From Schizochytrium sp. TIO01 (Eukaryota > Sar > Bigyra > Thraustochytrida > Thraustochytriidae): a DNA stretch of 64,000 nt. Shown piece by piece: positions 44,675-54,795 of this stretch. The translations under genes and the position numbers were made by a program. The DNA is taken from assembly GCA_004764695.1 (NCBI GenBank), contig SMSO01000004.1:1763501-1827500 (forward strand), in the 5' to 3' direction. The notes below the pieces were generated by a model that had not been told where the DNA came from, made no database searches, and saw only the letters and a list, made by a program, of their open reading frames with translations. Position 1 is the first letter of the stretch; each line of letters opens with the position of its first letter.

Positions 44675-45363
44675 ATCATGCGATTGCCACCATATTTTGG
44701 AAAGCAAAGCCCATCAGATCATATAACCATAGAATCTTTTATCGATTCTTGTCAACCCGTGGAAATTATGCTAATTCCATCGCGATCTCGCTGGGGCGAG
44801 ACCGCATAATATAAAGTCGTAAATGAAAGCGTATAAAGCTTCAAAGTGTTATCTCAATCGCATGAGCAATATTCTGGGGCACCCTTGCGTGACGAGGATA
44901 GAGCGGATTAAGCTTTTTCGATAACCCCATCCTAACAAAAGACTGCAAACGCCACCTTTGAACGAGCAGATGGGGGCTTGCGAGGGCAAACACAACGTTT
45001 TTAGCAATCACGCCTCCATTCGCAGACCAATATTTCTGTTTTCGATCCCATGCGACTCTCAAAAGAGTAGTTAGTCACTCGTCATATGAAATTCGAAAAT
45101 TCTAAACCACTACGCACGATAATAACAATTGTTTAAAACCCAAGTAAGAATAATAAAAAATATATACTTGTGAATAAAGCTTCTATTAGAGTGCTCTGAG
45201 CAACAAAGTGGGTTAAGTGTGCCATTGGTAGATTGCTTGAGGAATGTTCATTCAATACCAACATCAGAAAGTGAATTAAGCTTGGTATGGCAAAGTGAGT
45301 ACTCTATTTTGCTATCTGCTAGCAAGTTGACGTGTGGGCTTGGTCGTAACATATATGAGTTCT
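44675..45363. other. Convergent intergenic region
   Basis: 689 bp between the LC8 gene (+) and photolyase (-) 3' ends. A minus-strand frame at 44841-45062 has no recognisable domain. GGGGCGAGACCGC at 44792-44804 is a local GC patch. Nothing else seen. Confidence 0.5.
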
Positions 45364-47034
45364 TCAATTGGTTTTAATGCGTTTCGTAGAAGGCCGAAAA
45401 AATGAGTCCAAGCGAGCTTGCTGGCCTCTACCCGGTGACACCAAATTCTGCGCAGTTTGTTCATTAGCAAGAGTGCGGTATTCCTCAAGCTTGGTCTTGA
45501 TTTTGTGCATGTTGACATTTCTAGGGCGGATCTTACCATATCGAGCAATATCGCTGTGCGGTTTATCGAAAAGACCAAGGCACCAACCCAAACCTGCGTA
45601 GCTAGGCGGTGAGAGGCCATCAAGCGCAAATTTATCATTTAGATGCACAAGCTTATGCATAGTATCTTCAGCACCATGCGACCATGCGATGATAGCTCGT
45701 CCCCAGGACATTCGACAGTTATTATGTAGTTCACCCGTAGCTTCAAGGAAACGTTGCATCTCATTCCACACTACGCTGTCAGTTTGACATCTTTCAAGTT
45801 CGTCAATTGTGTATTCGGTCTTTGGGTCCCCGGCGTGCTTGTCAAGTGTTGTTCGTGACCACTCTGGGAGTGCAGTATGGGAGTGTGGTGGCTGCGGAGA
45901 ATAGTATGCATGGTTATATGAAACCCCCCTCCACTTATAGAATTCATCAAGATATTTTCTCTTTCCATCGCTTGATGGTAAGCCTTCGAGGTCGCGCGCA
46001 AGGCGGAATGGGCTTACCATACCAAAGTTTAGATATGCCGACATACGAGAGCAGCCGTATTTGAAATGGTGCATGGGATCTGTGCGGCGAGTATGGTACG
46101 TAGATAGACCTTTGGCAAGAAATTGCGCCCAGCGATCATAACCCCTTGTACTGCCACCACGCGAGATGTTGGGAACGGGCTTGACGGTCTGATCAGCACC
46201 TTGGTGGCTTCTGACGTAGGCTTCTATATCAAGAGTTTGAAGGTCATCAGCTGAAAGGAGATCCGGGTTCGATTTGGCATCGGTTACGAAGCCCATGAGG
46301 CCTTTTATGTGCTGTGTTGTCGCCTCTTTAGTATTACGTAGGGGGACCAAGATGTCATCCTCAATAATTTTTGCAGAGGCAATTCGGCTGAAGTGAAGAG
46401 CTTCTTTGCGGCGACCTGATACTGCACGTTCAAAGTGAAATGCGCGTTCATAGTGTTTCCCAGCTACAGCAGCTGGCACGATACATGAGGTGTCAACCTG
46501 CCAGAACTGTTTTGCTGCACCCCGTATCTTAGCCACTACATCTGTAAAGGGTGCTACAAAGGGTTCATCTGTGACTACAAGGCGCGCCTTAGCTGCAAGA
46601 GAGAGGTGCGCCGGTCGTCGACGGCCAGGGTGAGTAACAAGTGCAAAGAACTGAATTTTACCTCCAGATTCTCGCTCAACTTCTTTTGCCATTTCTCGAA
46701 TGCCCTCAAGTGCAAACTGTAGACGGCGAGCTGTAAAGTGCTTCGTTGTATCGAGTACGGGTGCAACCACAACCAGAGGTAATCCTAACTTTTGAGCCGC
46801 CATTCTAGCTGCAAGTAATCCAGGGTTCTCGTGTCCACGCAGCGCAACGATAGGGACATATAACACAAAACCTTCACATGCACTTGTAGCTGGGGACGAT
46901 TTTGGAGATGGATTTTTGGCTACTGCCCGAATCCTCTGCTTAAGAAATGGCACTTCGTTTTCGACGCTAAGTCGGAGGTCTCTTTGAGGGAGCTTCACAG
47001 AGCTTAGTTGCCTGGGATCTTCCTCATGAGCCAT
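45364..47034 (-). CDS. Class II-like DNA photolyase with C-terminal PIP box
   Basis: A 556-residue intronless protein from the ATG at 47034; a 24-codon extension begins at GTG and is not used. It belongs to the photolyase/cryptochrome family: an N-terminal alpha/beta domain (about 55-200) and a C-terminal FAD domain (about 275-505). The FAD region has CSRMSAYLNFGMVSP, RKYLDEFYKWRGVSYN, NEMQRFLEATGELHNNCRMSWG and HLNDKFALDGLSPPSYAG. The last two resemble the class II blocks (WNAAQ...H..RM.WAK and LND.Y.LDG) more than class I. Expected activity: light-driven reversal of UV cyclobutane pyrimidine dimers, with reduced FAD as cofactor. The identity of an antenna pigment cannot be read. Near the end is QARLDSFF (539-546), a perfect Q-x-x-L-x-x-F-F PCNA-interacting peptide, followed by the basic STKRIK. 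The match to class II is partial, so a new subgroup is possible. Confidence 0.9.
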   Translation of the reverse strand: MAHEEDPRQLSSVKLPQRDLRLSVENEVPFLKQRIRAVAKNPSPKSSPATSACEGFVLYVPIVALRGHENPGLLAARMAAQKLGLPLVVVAPVLDTTKHFTARRLQFALEGIREMAKEVERESGGKIQFFALVTHPGRRRPAHLSLAAKARLVVTDEPFVAPFTDVVAKIRGAAKQFWQVDTSCIVPAAVAGKHYERAFHFERAVSGRRKEALHFSRIASAKIIEDDILVPLRNTKEATTQHIKGLMGFVTDAKSNPDLLSADDLQTLDIEAYVRSHQGADQTVKPVPNISRGGSTRGYDRWAQFLAKGLSTYHTRRTDPMHHFKYGCSRMSAYLNFGMVSPFRLARDLEGLPSSDGKRKYLDEFYKWRGVSYNHAYYSPQPPHSHTALPEWSRTTLDKHAGDPKTEYTIDELERCQTDSVVWNEMQRFLEATGELHNNCRMSWGRAIIAWSHGAEDTMHKLVHLNDKFALDGLSPPSYAGLGWCLGLFDKPHSDIARYGKIRPRNVNMHKIKTKLEEYRTLANEQTAQNLVSPGRGQQARLDSFFRPSTKRIKTN

Positions 47035-47532
47035 CGTCACAAGCACAACTTGTTTGCAAGGAGGTCTTGATCCCACGTCGAGATCTGTGTTTGATAGCCC
47101 GCCCACAGCAGCTTAGTCGGCCTCCCGTGCCTCTCCGCTATTGAGGCAAGCTCCCTAAAAGGGTTTTAGTTTCTCGCCCTTCCGCTTCGTCTCTGATGTT
47201 CCCGTTGAAGATCTTGCACTATCAGAAAACAAGAACGAAACCAAATAATAAAAAAAGCACAAGTGAAAAGGAAGAAATAAAGTATCTCAGTTTGGGTTCT
47301 AGGAATCTAATATCCTAAAGAGACACGGCCCAGACCGGCATAGAGAACAGCTTCTTCTCTTCTAGAGCAGCATTTGCCTCAGTAGTAATAGGCGCAGGAG
47401 GCTTTCTTTGATTTCCCTATGTCAGTCAACCAATTTGCCATTCGAACTAACAAAGACTTTTGTGCTTTGTCCCTATAATATATTTCTTTCTTCTTCTTGC
47501 CAAGAAAAGCTTTCAAGTTTAGCCCAGTCATA
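47035..47532. promoter_or_regulatory. Divergent promoter, photolyase side
   Basis: Part of the 728 bp between the photolyase ATG (-) and the first ATG of the WD40-like gene (+). Contains an A-rich tract (47220-47280). No standard promoter motif is clear on this side. A minus-strand frame at 47379-47564 has no known domain. Confidence 0.4.
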
Positions 47533-47661
47533 GCTCCTAATAAGAGTCTCTCTGTTTGAGACAACTATTTCCTTTTTCATGATGCTCTCAGAGTTTTGCT
47601 CCTAATAAGAGTCTCTCTGTTTGACATAACTATTTCCTTTTTATGATGCTTTCCGATTTTT
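47533..47661 (+). repeat. 65-bp tandem duplication
   Basis: Copy 1 is 47533-47597 and copy 2 is 47598-47661. Both begin GCTCCTAATAAGAGTCTCTC and contain GTTTGA-ACA and ACTATTTCCTTTTT-ATGATGCT. They differ at only a handful of bases. The duplication lies about 100 bp before the first ATG of the WD40-like gene, inside the shared upstream region. Confidence 0.92.
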
Positions 47662-47697
47662 GGGCGTAAAAGCGAGAGACCATGAAGCTGACTAGGG

Positions 47698-47709
47698 GCC
47701 TATATAGTG
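47698..47709 (+). promoter_or_regulatory. TATA-like element
   Basis: CCTATATAGTGG lies 55-65 bp before the first ATG of the WD40-like gene. TATATA in this position would fit a core promoter with a very short leader. An upstream ATG (47681) followed by 24 codons and a stop, and another ATG at 47756 followed by TAA, would be short upstream frames if transcription begins before them. Confidence 0.35.
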
Positions 47710-47762
47710 GAAACCCTGATTCTTCTTTTTTTCCCGTCTCTAACCTTCGGTCGTTATGACTG

Positions 47763-50519
47763 ATGCATTCTAATATTAACTCTACTCCTGCCTTCTCCAG
47801 GTTTGGCAAACCAGAGCAACAACAAAACAGCAAACATCTTCAAAAGCTCGCCGCCGCAAGAGACCTCTTCGACCTGGCACCGTCAACGTTGCCGTCGGTG
47901 CAGCGTTTGCTTGTGTATCCAGGAGGCCACTCACTCTCGCAGCCATCTGCTATGGACTTGAAGCCGTCCGCCTTTCGGCTGCGGCCCCTCGCTGCGCCTC
48001 CCAAGAATCGTCCTGATGGCCTCGCCAGCGTGGCCATCCTTGCCTCTTCTCCGACAACCCACTCTGCCAGCACACGGGTACGCTGGGAGGGTGGTCCAGG
48101 TGGATCGTTGTCTATGGTTGAAACGAACCACATTGGCGTGAGTGAACAAAAACGTGCCTGCTTTGTGGTTTTGAGAAGCTTGGACGGACGCGCTGTGACG
48201 GCGCCAGTAGTGGGCGTAGCAGAGGTGACAGCTTCAGGTCCGCTGGCATTGACATTGTGGCAGTCACATCAGGTTCTGGTTAGCGGGAGGACTCTGAAGG
48301 GAAATGAGGAGTCAGATATAGTGATGCTTGCGATGGAGGCATCGAAAGGACCACTTTCAGGGGCGGTACAGACGATTGCAGCGAATGACGGGATGCTTGC
48401 ATGGGGTACGGATAAAGGCGTTGCTGTTGTCACAAAGGTCGATCTTGAGAATGAAGACGATAGAAAATCACCAAGAGGAGCTGAGATTTTATTGGAGTAC
48501 AGGGAACATAATGCAACGTCTGTGGGATCGGTCGCGTTCTTGCCACGTCAAAGAGTTGCCTTTGGCTTCATGGATGGGATTGTACGTATTTGGCGGATAG
48601 ATCCTGCAAGCCTGGAAACATCGCGGTCCTCAGCCCAGGAGGTAGTGCCAGATATTTGCATTCGCTCGGAACCATGCTGTATTACGAGTCTTGTTGGTTT
48701 GGATCGTGTGTTTACATTACCATCAGTACCTCCATTGCCCACAACAGCTGGATCGAAGATGCTCCAGCCGTTGCTGGTTTCAGGCGCAGAAGACGGCTGC
48801 GTCTTTGTATGGGACCTCCGGCAAGATCAACCAGCCTCGCGTTTGGCTTCTGTTGGGAACTTCACTGGTGACCCAATACACAGCGTAGCTGTGCACCCAC
48901 GCACACATGGACCGAATGAGGAAATTGTAGAGCCTTTGGTTGCTGTAGGCGACGACGCTGGTAGTGTTTGGATATATGCAGGGCCAGAAGCAGCAGATCA
49001 CCGTGCATTAGTTTCTGAACCATGGCGGCTTTTGCACAAATTTGATGTAGGATCGCCCGTGGTCTCTTGTCATTTCTTCGTTGATGGTACATTAGTTGTA
49101 GCAAGCTGCGAGCATGGTGTGCAAGAACATTCTCTCGAGTCGTTGGTCAATCCACTCGCCAAAGAAAAACCTGAATGGGTTGGAGACAGTGAAGAAGGTT
49201 CACCGCGTAAGCTTCAAGGGCACTCTATGGCAGCGGGTAATTCAAATGTGGACTATCTAGAAAGCCAGTATGAAGATGATAACGCCCAAGAGAATCCTCA
49301 ACAAAGTGATACAGTTGACACAGGTAGGGAGAACCATAATGAAGATGGGTTTTTATCTGATAGATCTCATGAGTTTAATGAGGATGTTGAGGAGGAGTAC
49401 AGTTATATCCCAACTACTGTACCAGTCCCTGTCCCAAAACCATTTCCTCTAGGTGCAGACATGAACTATAATGTAGACTCCGAGGTTGAGGGAGAAGAGG
49501 TAGATGATGACGGGTACTTATACGAGGAGGATGATAACTTGCATTATGCTTCAACTAAAGCACACACTAGAGTTAATCCTCAGCACGACATTTCCCTTGA
49601 TCAACACCATGATGATAGAGTTGAGCAGGAGGAAGTTGAAGAAGAGACTATAGCATCACGCGGGTTTGACAGTGACATGCCCTACATAGCACCAGAGGCT
49701 CATGCGAAGCCAGAGTATCCAAGTTTCTCAGAGGAAACTTGCTACGATGGATTTATAGATGAAGACATTCCTCCTCTCCCTTTATCTGCATACCATGAAC
49801 CAAGCCTTCACTCGACTGAGAAGATAAAAGTAGCTTTGGAGAACCTGAAGCTGGTGAACTATGAAGACATTGCCATTGAAAAGGAAGGCAATGCTGTCCC
49901 TGCTGCTGATGGTTCGTCCTCGTCTAGCGTACTGGACACCCGAGAACATGCCCGAGTAGCTACTCAGTCTTTGCATGTGGGCAAACACGAAAGAATGTAT
50001 CAAGATTTGGCTCCATTAGCTGAGACAGACCTAAGTTTGCCTTTACAGCCTCTTTACCAAGTGCGCCGTGCCAAGCCTCAACTTTCTAAGACGTTTCAAC
50101 GCAAAACAATTATGCAACGCCAGCGCGAAGAAATGGAGAAGCATCGTGTCATGCGTCTCGAGCGTCAGCTTCAAGAAGCTGAACTAGGAATGCTTGATGC
50201 GCGAACATCTACAACAACAAAGTCATCTAAACAATCCTCGCGTCGTAGCCCCAAATCACCGCCTTTGGAAGGCGTTGATAGTGATGGTGAAAGCGCAGAT
50301 ATTGGGCACAGGGATCGAAATCATGCTGACCATTCACGCAGCAGATGGGGAGACGCAGCAACGGGAGATGAATACGTGTATACAACTGAGAATATTGATG
50401 AGGATGACGATGCATGGTTACGATCCATGACTCAACGTTGGGCTAGAAAAGAGTTTTACTTGACCAAATCAGCAGATGGCAAAGTTGGCTTTCATCATTT
50501 CCACTCACTGAAACGTTAG
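47763..50519 (+). CDS. WD40-like protein with acidic and coiled-coil tail
   Basis: A 918-residue frame from ATG at 47763. The N-terminal two thirds hold beta-propeller-type repeats, with WD-like ends at WGTDKGVAVVT (about 218), GFMDGIVRIWRID (about 266), GAEDGCVFVWDLR (about 341) and GDDAGSVWIYAG (about 396). The repeats are irregular. Residues about 490-690 are very acidic and probably disordered. A basic helical stretch (about 760-815, RQREEMEKHRVMRLERQ) would form a coiled coil, and a conserved-looking DDAWLRSMTQRWARKEF block ends the protein. No family recognised; WD40 proteins act as scaffolds. The start is uncertain: the sequence just after the first ATG ends in CCTTCTCCAG followed by GTTTGG, which looks like a 3' splice site, so the first 15 residues may be intronic, and the next ATG is at 47952. 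Confidence 0.8.
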   Translation: MHSNINSTPAFSRFGKPEQQQNSKHLQKLAAARDLFDLAPSTLPSVQRLLVYPGGHSLSQPSAMDLKPSAFRLRPLAAPPKNRPDGLASVAILASSPTTHSASTRVRWEGGPGGSLSMVETNHIGVSEQKRACFVVLRSLDGRAVTAPVVGVAEVTASGPLALTLWQSHQVLVSGRTLKGNEESDIVMLAMEASKGPLSGAVQTIAANDGMLAWGTDKGVAVVTKVDLENEDDRKSPRGAEILLEYREHNATSVGSVAFLPRQRVAFGFMDGIVRIWRIDPASLETSRSSAQEVVPDICIRSEPCCITSLVGLDRVFTLPSVPPLPTTAGSKMLQPLLVSGAEDGCVFVWDLRQDQPASRLASVGNFTGDPIHSVAVHPRTHGPNEEIVEPLVAVGDDAGSVWIYAGPEAADHRALVSEPWRLLHKFDVGSPVVSCHFFVDGTLVVASCEHGVQEHSLESLVNPLAKEKPEWVGDSEEGSPRKLQGHSMAAGNSNVDYLESQYEDDNAQENPQQSDTVDTGRENHNEDGFLSDRSHEFNEDVEEEYSYIPTTVPVPVPKPFPLGADMNYNVDSEVEGEEVDDDGYLYEEDDNLHYASTKAHTRVNPQHDISLDQHHDDRVEQEEVEEETIASRGFDSDMPYIAPEAHAKPEYPSFSEETCYDGFIDEDIPPLPLSAYHEPSLHSTEKIKVALENLKLVNYEDIAIEKEGNAVPAADGSSSSSVLDTREHARVATQSLHVGKHERMYQDLAPLAETDLSLPLQPLYQVRRAKPQLSKTFQRKTIMQRQREEMEKHRVMRLERQLQEAELGMLDARTSTTTKSSKQSSRRSPKSPPLEGVDSDGESADIGHRDRNHADHSRSRWGDAATGDEYVYTTENIDEDDDAWLRSMTQRWARKEFYLTKSADGKVGFHHFHSLKR

Positions 50520-52010
50520 ATTATTCTCATAACGAAGGACTATTGCAACCCTGTCTTTTTGATTGTAAAAAAGGATGCAGTGCCAGACAGGATGACTATC
50601 TATCAAATATTCTTTGTAGAGTTCTATGCTGCGCTCGCGACCAAAGTTAGACAATTTCAGCTAAGAGTACTCGGAACATTTGAGTATCATTCAGCTGTAG
50701 AGAGAGAGTTCATGCGGTACCATGATTTAGTTAGCCATTTACTGTTATTTTGTACTTGCATTCTCTTCAAAAGTACTCAAGAATATTGTACCCTTTCACT
50801 GACAAGTGATTTTTTTTTTTCTTTTTCTGCGTGAATGTAGCACGAAATCAACTACATTTAATTATATCTATTACAGAAGAACCTAACAAACAAGAACATG
50901 TATATTTGTCCACATTTCACGTGATTATGTTTTGTACTATTTAAGAAACATCACAAAAGAAACAAATAAAGAAACAAACAAATAAACGCACGCGCGGTAA
51001 GAATTATGATTTTTAAAATCAATATAGGAGCTATTTTTAACTTGCGTGCACGAGCAACTATACGAAAAACTCAAAGGAGAGGGGCAAGGTCGAGAATAGA
51101 AGAGATGGATGAAATTTATAATAAGTGTAACGTTTTTCTTGATTACATTGCAATCAATCTAAAAAGTTCTTAGAGCAGTTAAAGGATATATCGGTACTTC
51201 AACAAGCCATAGGAGACAGAGATGGAGACACGAGGACTTTGGATAATATGTATCCATTCACGGACTTAACTCACGCACTGGAGGTGTGGTGTTCCCCGTG
51301 GATGGAAGTACACAAAGTACCTCTTTCCCGTGCAGTTGTTGAAGGTTTTCATAACATAAAATGAGAAAATCAAAGAGAGTTTTTGTTTCTCTGGCATTTT
51401 CACGAGGGAGAAAGCCAAAGCAAACATGAAGGCAGTTGTAACAAAAGGGTTGGCGGAATTTGAGTCCTTTGTGGCGAAGAGCCAACAGTCAACTAACAAA
51501 CCCAAAATATAACACATGGTCGTCTATATGTCTATTCAATGAAGGGTAACACTCTTTCAAAACAGGTCTTTAACTTGCTTTCTAGCAACTAGAAAGGAAA
51601 GCTATAGTAGCCAAACTTTTGTACTGCGAGTGTGTCAACGACAATGTGAATTAAGACGGTTGGGGTTTGTCTTCGAAAGTAAAAAGAGGATCAAATGAGA
51701 AAGAACGGCTCTGTGAGGAGTCTTCATTTCCAATGTACATGATGCAGTGTTCTTTAGAGAAAGGGTCATCGATTGGCAGAGGGAGCACGCCTGGAATTGA
51801 AAGAGCAGTGGACAAAGGTCATGTGGAAAAGATTTATAGCTTGCCGGTAAAACAGATGGCAAGAAGGGGAGAAAGTAGCAGGTTCACAGAATCGCCTCGA
51901 AGGCAATCAATACACTATTAGCACCGAACAAAGCACGTTCCATTTGACTCTTCTCCTTGGTATGCTTGAGTTTTAGACATCCTCTGCAAGTGAATGTCTC
52001 TAACTCCAAA
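50520..52010. other. Convergent intergenic region
   Basis: About 1.5 kb between two 3' ends. AT-rich with a T11 run at 50808-50819 and an AAAC/AAAT-like stretch at 50950-50990. Short overlapping frames at 51258-51517 and 51667-51921 have no known domain. No gene supported. Confidence 0.5.
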
Positions 52011-54407
52011 TTAGAGATAGGGGGACTGGAAGGTAGTCGTAGAGGTGCCCTCGGCGTGTGTGATGCCGTATACTGGAACTGTTGCTGCAGAGACACGTAG
52101 AGGTGTTCGTGTGATGTGCTCACTCTTTGAGCGGGATATCATCCGCTTTTTATCAGCACGCAGACGAGACTGATCAGGGCGTTGAGCAGCAGCGCGTTCG
52201 GCAGCTGCCGCAAGAATTTTATCACGGTCATTAACCTCAGGAAGGCTAATAAATTCATCGTCTTCCTCTCCAAGACCTGACGGTGCGCGAGTACGTTTTG
52301 ATTTCACAAAGAAAGAAGCCATGCTTGATTTCGCACGACGCAAAAGGTGATGAGACCTTGGGTGGCCCATAGGACCTACATTCACGGCGTCTTCCTGGTC
52401 GACAAGAGACTCGGCAGGGTCTTGTGAGGATGCGTAGGATCCTCCAGACGATGTGCGGCGGTAGCCACGAACAGTACCAGCGCGTACATTTGCGACATAA
52501 TTAGCTGCTGCAGATGGGGTTGATCCAGAACTAGCAGTGAAGGGAGATGACATGCCAATGCAAGAATCATCCTTGGCAGGAGAAGGCCACACATAAGGCG
52601 TTGGTCCGGGCCCTGTCTTTGGTGTAAGCAAGAGCGGCCCAGCAAGCAGGCTATCAAGGGTTGCCATGCTAGCCTCATGGCGCTGCGACTCACCAGACGA
52701 TGCGCGGCGTTTGTTGAATGTAGTTGAACGCATTGTTGGAACACAAGGAGATGAAGATGATGAGGAGGAAGAGGAGGAAGAGGATGATGACAATGTGTGC
52801 GGGTGCATTCTCGTCGCCCGGGGTGGTCTGCTAGCATTGTTGGTGTTAGTTGGTGCGGCGGGTGACATCATGGACTGTGTCAAACCAGCGAACTGAGCAG
52901 CCGCCGCAGCGTAGACATTGCTGGTATCCTGAGGATGGTTGGGAATGAAGTTTACATAAGATGGTGCCCCCTGGCCGCTGGAAGAGTACTGTTGTTGCAT
53001 GGCGGCAGCTGCAGCAGCTGCCGAGGGTGGGAGTGACAGGTAAGTGCTGCTTGCTGCAAGAAAAGATGAGATCGAGAAATTTGCAGGCAGTGAGCGTGGT
53101 CGTTGTGCCGCATTTGAGAAAACAGATTGGGGGATTGATGCAGAGGGGTTTCCAGGTGCGAGAGACATTGAGTTCATAAAAGATCCAGAGGCTGCTGCTG
53201 CAGCAGCAGCTGCCGCTGCAGCCGCAGCTGCCGCTGCAGCCGCAGCTTGTTGTGGCATTGTGGAGTTTTGACATGAAGTTGGCAATTGATAATAGCGAGA
53301 TGAGAATTGGGCCTGTGCAGCCATCATGGCGCGGCGAGCCTGAGGAGACGGTTTATTGGCTTCTTCAAAGGTGCTGCGGTAGCGTACAGTCACGAGGTAT
53401 TCGGGCATAGCCTGAGCTTTGTCGTAGACAACAACCATGTGCATTTCTGAGGATCGACTCGAGAAAGGTCCACCCATAACTGAGTCGTGTAGCACGTGAC
53501 CAGATGCGACGAGAGGAGGAGGGCGTGTGAGTCTCTGGTTGATAGTGTTTTTCATATCGTAGACGTTTCCGAGCGCTACTCGAGCCATCACAATCTGGCG
53601 AGGGCGCAAGAGAGCAGCTTCTTCACTTTCAACCATGCTTTCGAGCTCCTCTCTTGTGAGGTGGCTTTGCTGGGGCAGATAGGCGTAGTTTTTGGCACTG
53701 TAGTTTGGTGTTGTACTGAAATAGCTGCCACATCCATAGTTGCCGTGTCGTGAGCAGCGAGGATCGAAACCCTCTGAGCCGAGACAGACGAGACTGGGGC
53801 AGGTGCGGCCTGTACCGTGAAAGAGGATCTTTTCGTTGACGCCATTAAAGTAAGGTTTCTTGGACATGCGCAGTTTGAAAGAATTATATTGTTCTTGAAG
53901 GTATTCGTTGTGTACAGCTTGCACGCGCGTGACTTCGAGGTGCTCTCCGCACTGTCCCACAACAAATCTCCATTGTTGCGAGTCACGGGCGAGGTCGACG
54001 TAGGCAGGGTGGTTTCCGACGCGGGCGATGATGTCTCGTTTGTGAATGTTTTCGATGGCGCCTGCAAGAGACTCGTATGAAACACGCAGGCTGAGTTCTA
54101 CAAGGGCTCTCTCTAGATTTGTTGGGTATTGGTTATCGCGCGGGTAAAGCCGTGTCCCTGACTCTTGCAGGAGGTCATAAAAGATGGGGGCATCATAGCC
54201 GACACTTTCGTATAGTTGATCAATCTGTTCATGGTTCACCATTGGGTCATTCTTAAGCTCTCTTACAAGCTCGCTCAGCTTGGTAGTGCAGTAAACTTTT
54301 TCATTTGCGGTCAAGCTTTCTGCAAGCTCATTATGGTCTACAAGACTCGCGAACGTACGCGATTCGAACCCGAACCCGCTATCTGTGTCCATGGCGCCCA
54401 GCACCAT
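52011..54407 (-). CDS. PARP-type ADP-ribosyltransferase domain protein with Ala/Ser-rich tail
   Basis: A 798-residue intronless protein. The ATG at 54407 was chosen; the frame continues upstream only through the TA repeat and a TTG. Residues about 130-345 form a PARP-type catalytic domain that would transfer ADP-ribose from NAD+. The NAD-binding His is in ILFHGTG (His197) and the second signature is GSYFSTTPNYSAKNYAY (Tyr229). By eye the position of the catalytic Glu of PARP1 is taken by Met324, in MHMVVVYD. Loss of this Glu is typical of mono-ADP-ribosyltransferases and inactive members. No WWE, zinc-finger or macro domain is visible. The C-terminal half is low complexity: about 20 consecutive Ala (encoded at 53191-53250), a Ser run (52742-52790), many RxxS-like sites (LLRRAKSSMASFF) and a basic end. 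The tail suggests regulation by phosphorylation. Target unknown. Confidence 0.85.
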   Translation of the reverse strand: MVLGAMDTDSGFGFESRTFASLVDHNELAESLTANEKVYCTTKLSELVRELKNDPMVNHEQIDQLYESVGYDAPIFYDLLQESGTRLYPRDNQYPTNLERALVELSLRVSYESLAGAIENIHKRDIIARVGNHPAYVDLARDSQQWRFVVGQCGEHLEVTRVQAVHNEYLQEQYNSFKLRMSKKPYFNGVNEKILFHGTGRTCPSLVCLGSEGFDPRCSRHGNYGCGSYFSTTPNYSAKNYAYLPQQSHLTREELESMVESEEAALLRPRQIVMARVALGNVYDMKNTINQRLTRPPPLVASGHVLHDSVMGGPFSSRSSEMHMVVVYDKAQAMPEYLVTVRYRSTFEEANKPSPQARRAMMAAQAQFSSRYYQLPTSCQNSTMPQQAAAAAAAAAAAAAAAAAAASGSFMNSMSLAPGNPSASIPQSVFSNAAQRPRSLPANFSISSFLAASSTYLSLPPSAAAAAAAMQQQYSSSGQGAPSYVNFIPNHPQDTSNVYAAAAAQFAGLTQSMMSPAAPTNTNNASRPPRATRMHPHTLSSSSSSSSSSSSSSPCVPTMRSTTFNKRRASSGESQRHEASMATLDSLLAGPLLLTPKTGPGPTPYVWPSPAKDDSCIGMSSPFTASSGSTPSAAANYVANVRAGTVRGYRRTSSGGSYASSQDPAESLVDQEDAVNVGPMGHPRSHHLLRRAKSSMASFFVKSKRTRAPSGLGEEDDEFISLPEVNDRDKILAAAAERAAAQRPDQSRLRADKKRMISRSKSEHITRTPLRVSAATVPVYGITHAEGTSTTTFQSPYL

Positions 54408-54437
54408 TCTGTCGCTGTTGTGAATTCTGTGTGTATG

Positions 54438-54454
54438 GTATATATATATATATG
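54438..54454 (-). promoter_or_regulatory. TA-repeat, possible TATA element
   Basis: An alternating TA run of about 17 bases lies 31-47 bp upstream of the PARP-domain ATG. It could serve as a TATA box with a very short leader, or simply be a microsatellite. Read as protein it gives Tyr-Ile repeats, which argues against the longer TTG-started frame. Confidence 0.4.
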
Positions 54455-54795
54455 TAAATTTGAACGTCTGTAGGTCTGTCCCGGCAAGCCTCAAAAGGCG
54501 AAGCTGGTAAGCTTGTGAAGCTGCAGTTCGTTACCAATTGTATCTCCACGAAAATAACGTCCTTCTTGTCTAGGTTTTGTTTGCACAAGAACCGAGCGGG
54601 AAAGTGAGTGAGTGAGTGAGTAAGTGAGCGAGCAGAACAGAAGTGGAGTTGTCTCCAAAGTCTTCAGCAGCCTCCAACAAAAATCAAGGACCTCCGTCGG
54701 CACCTCCCAGTGGTTCTTGTACTGCCCGGAAAGAACTGTATACGTGCCAAATCGATGGAACGAAAGCCACGAGAAGGGGAGAGAGGACCAAGAAC

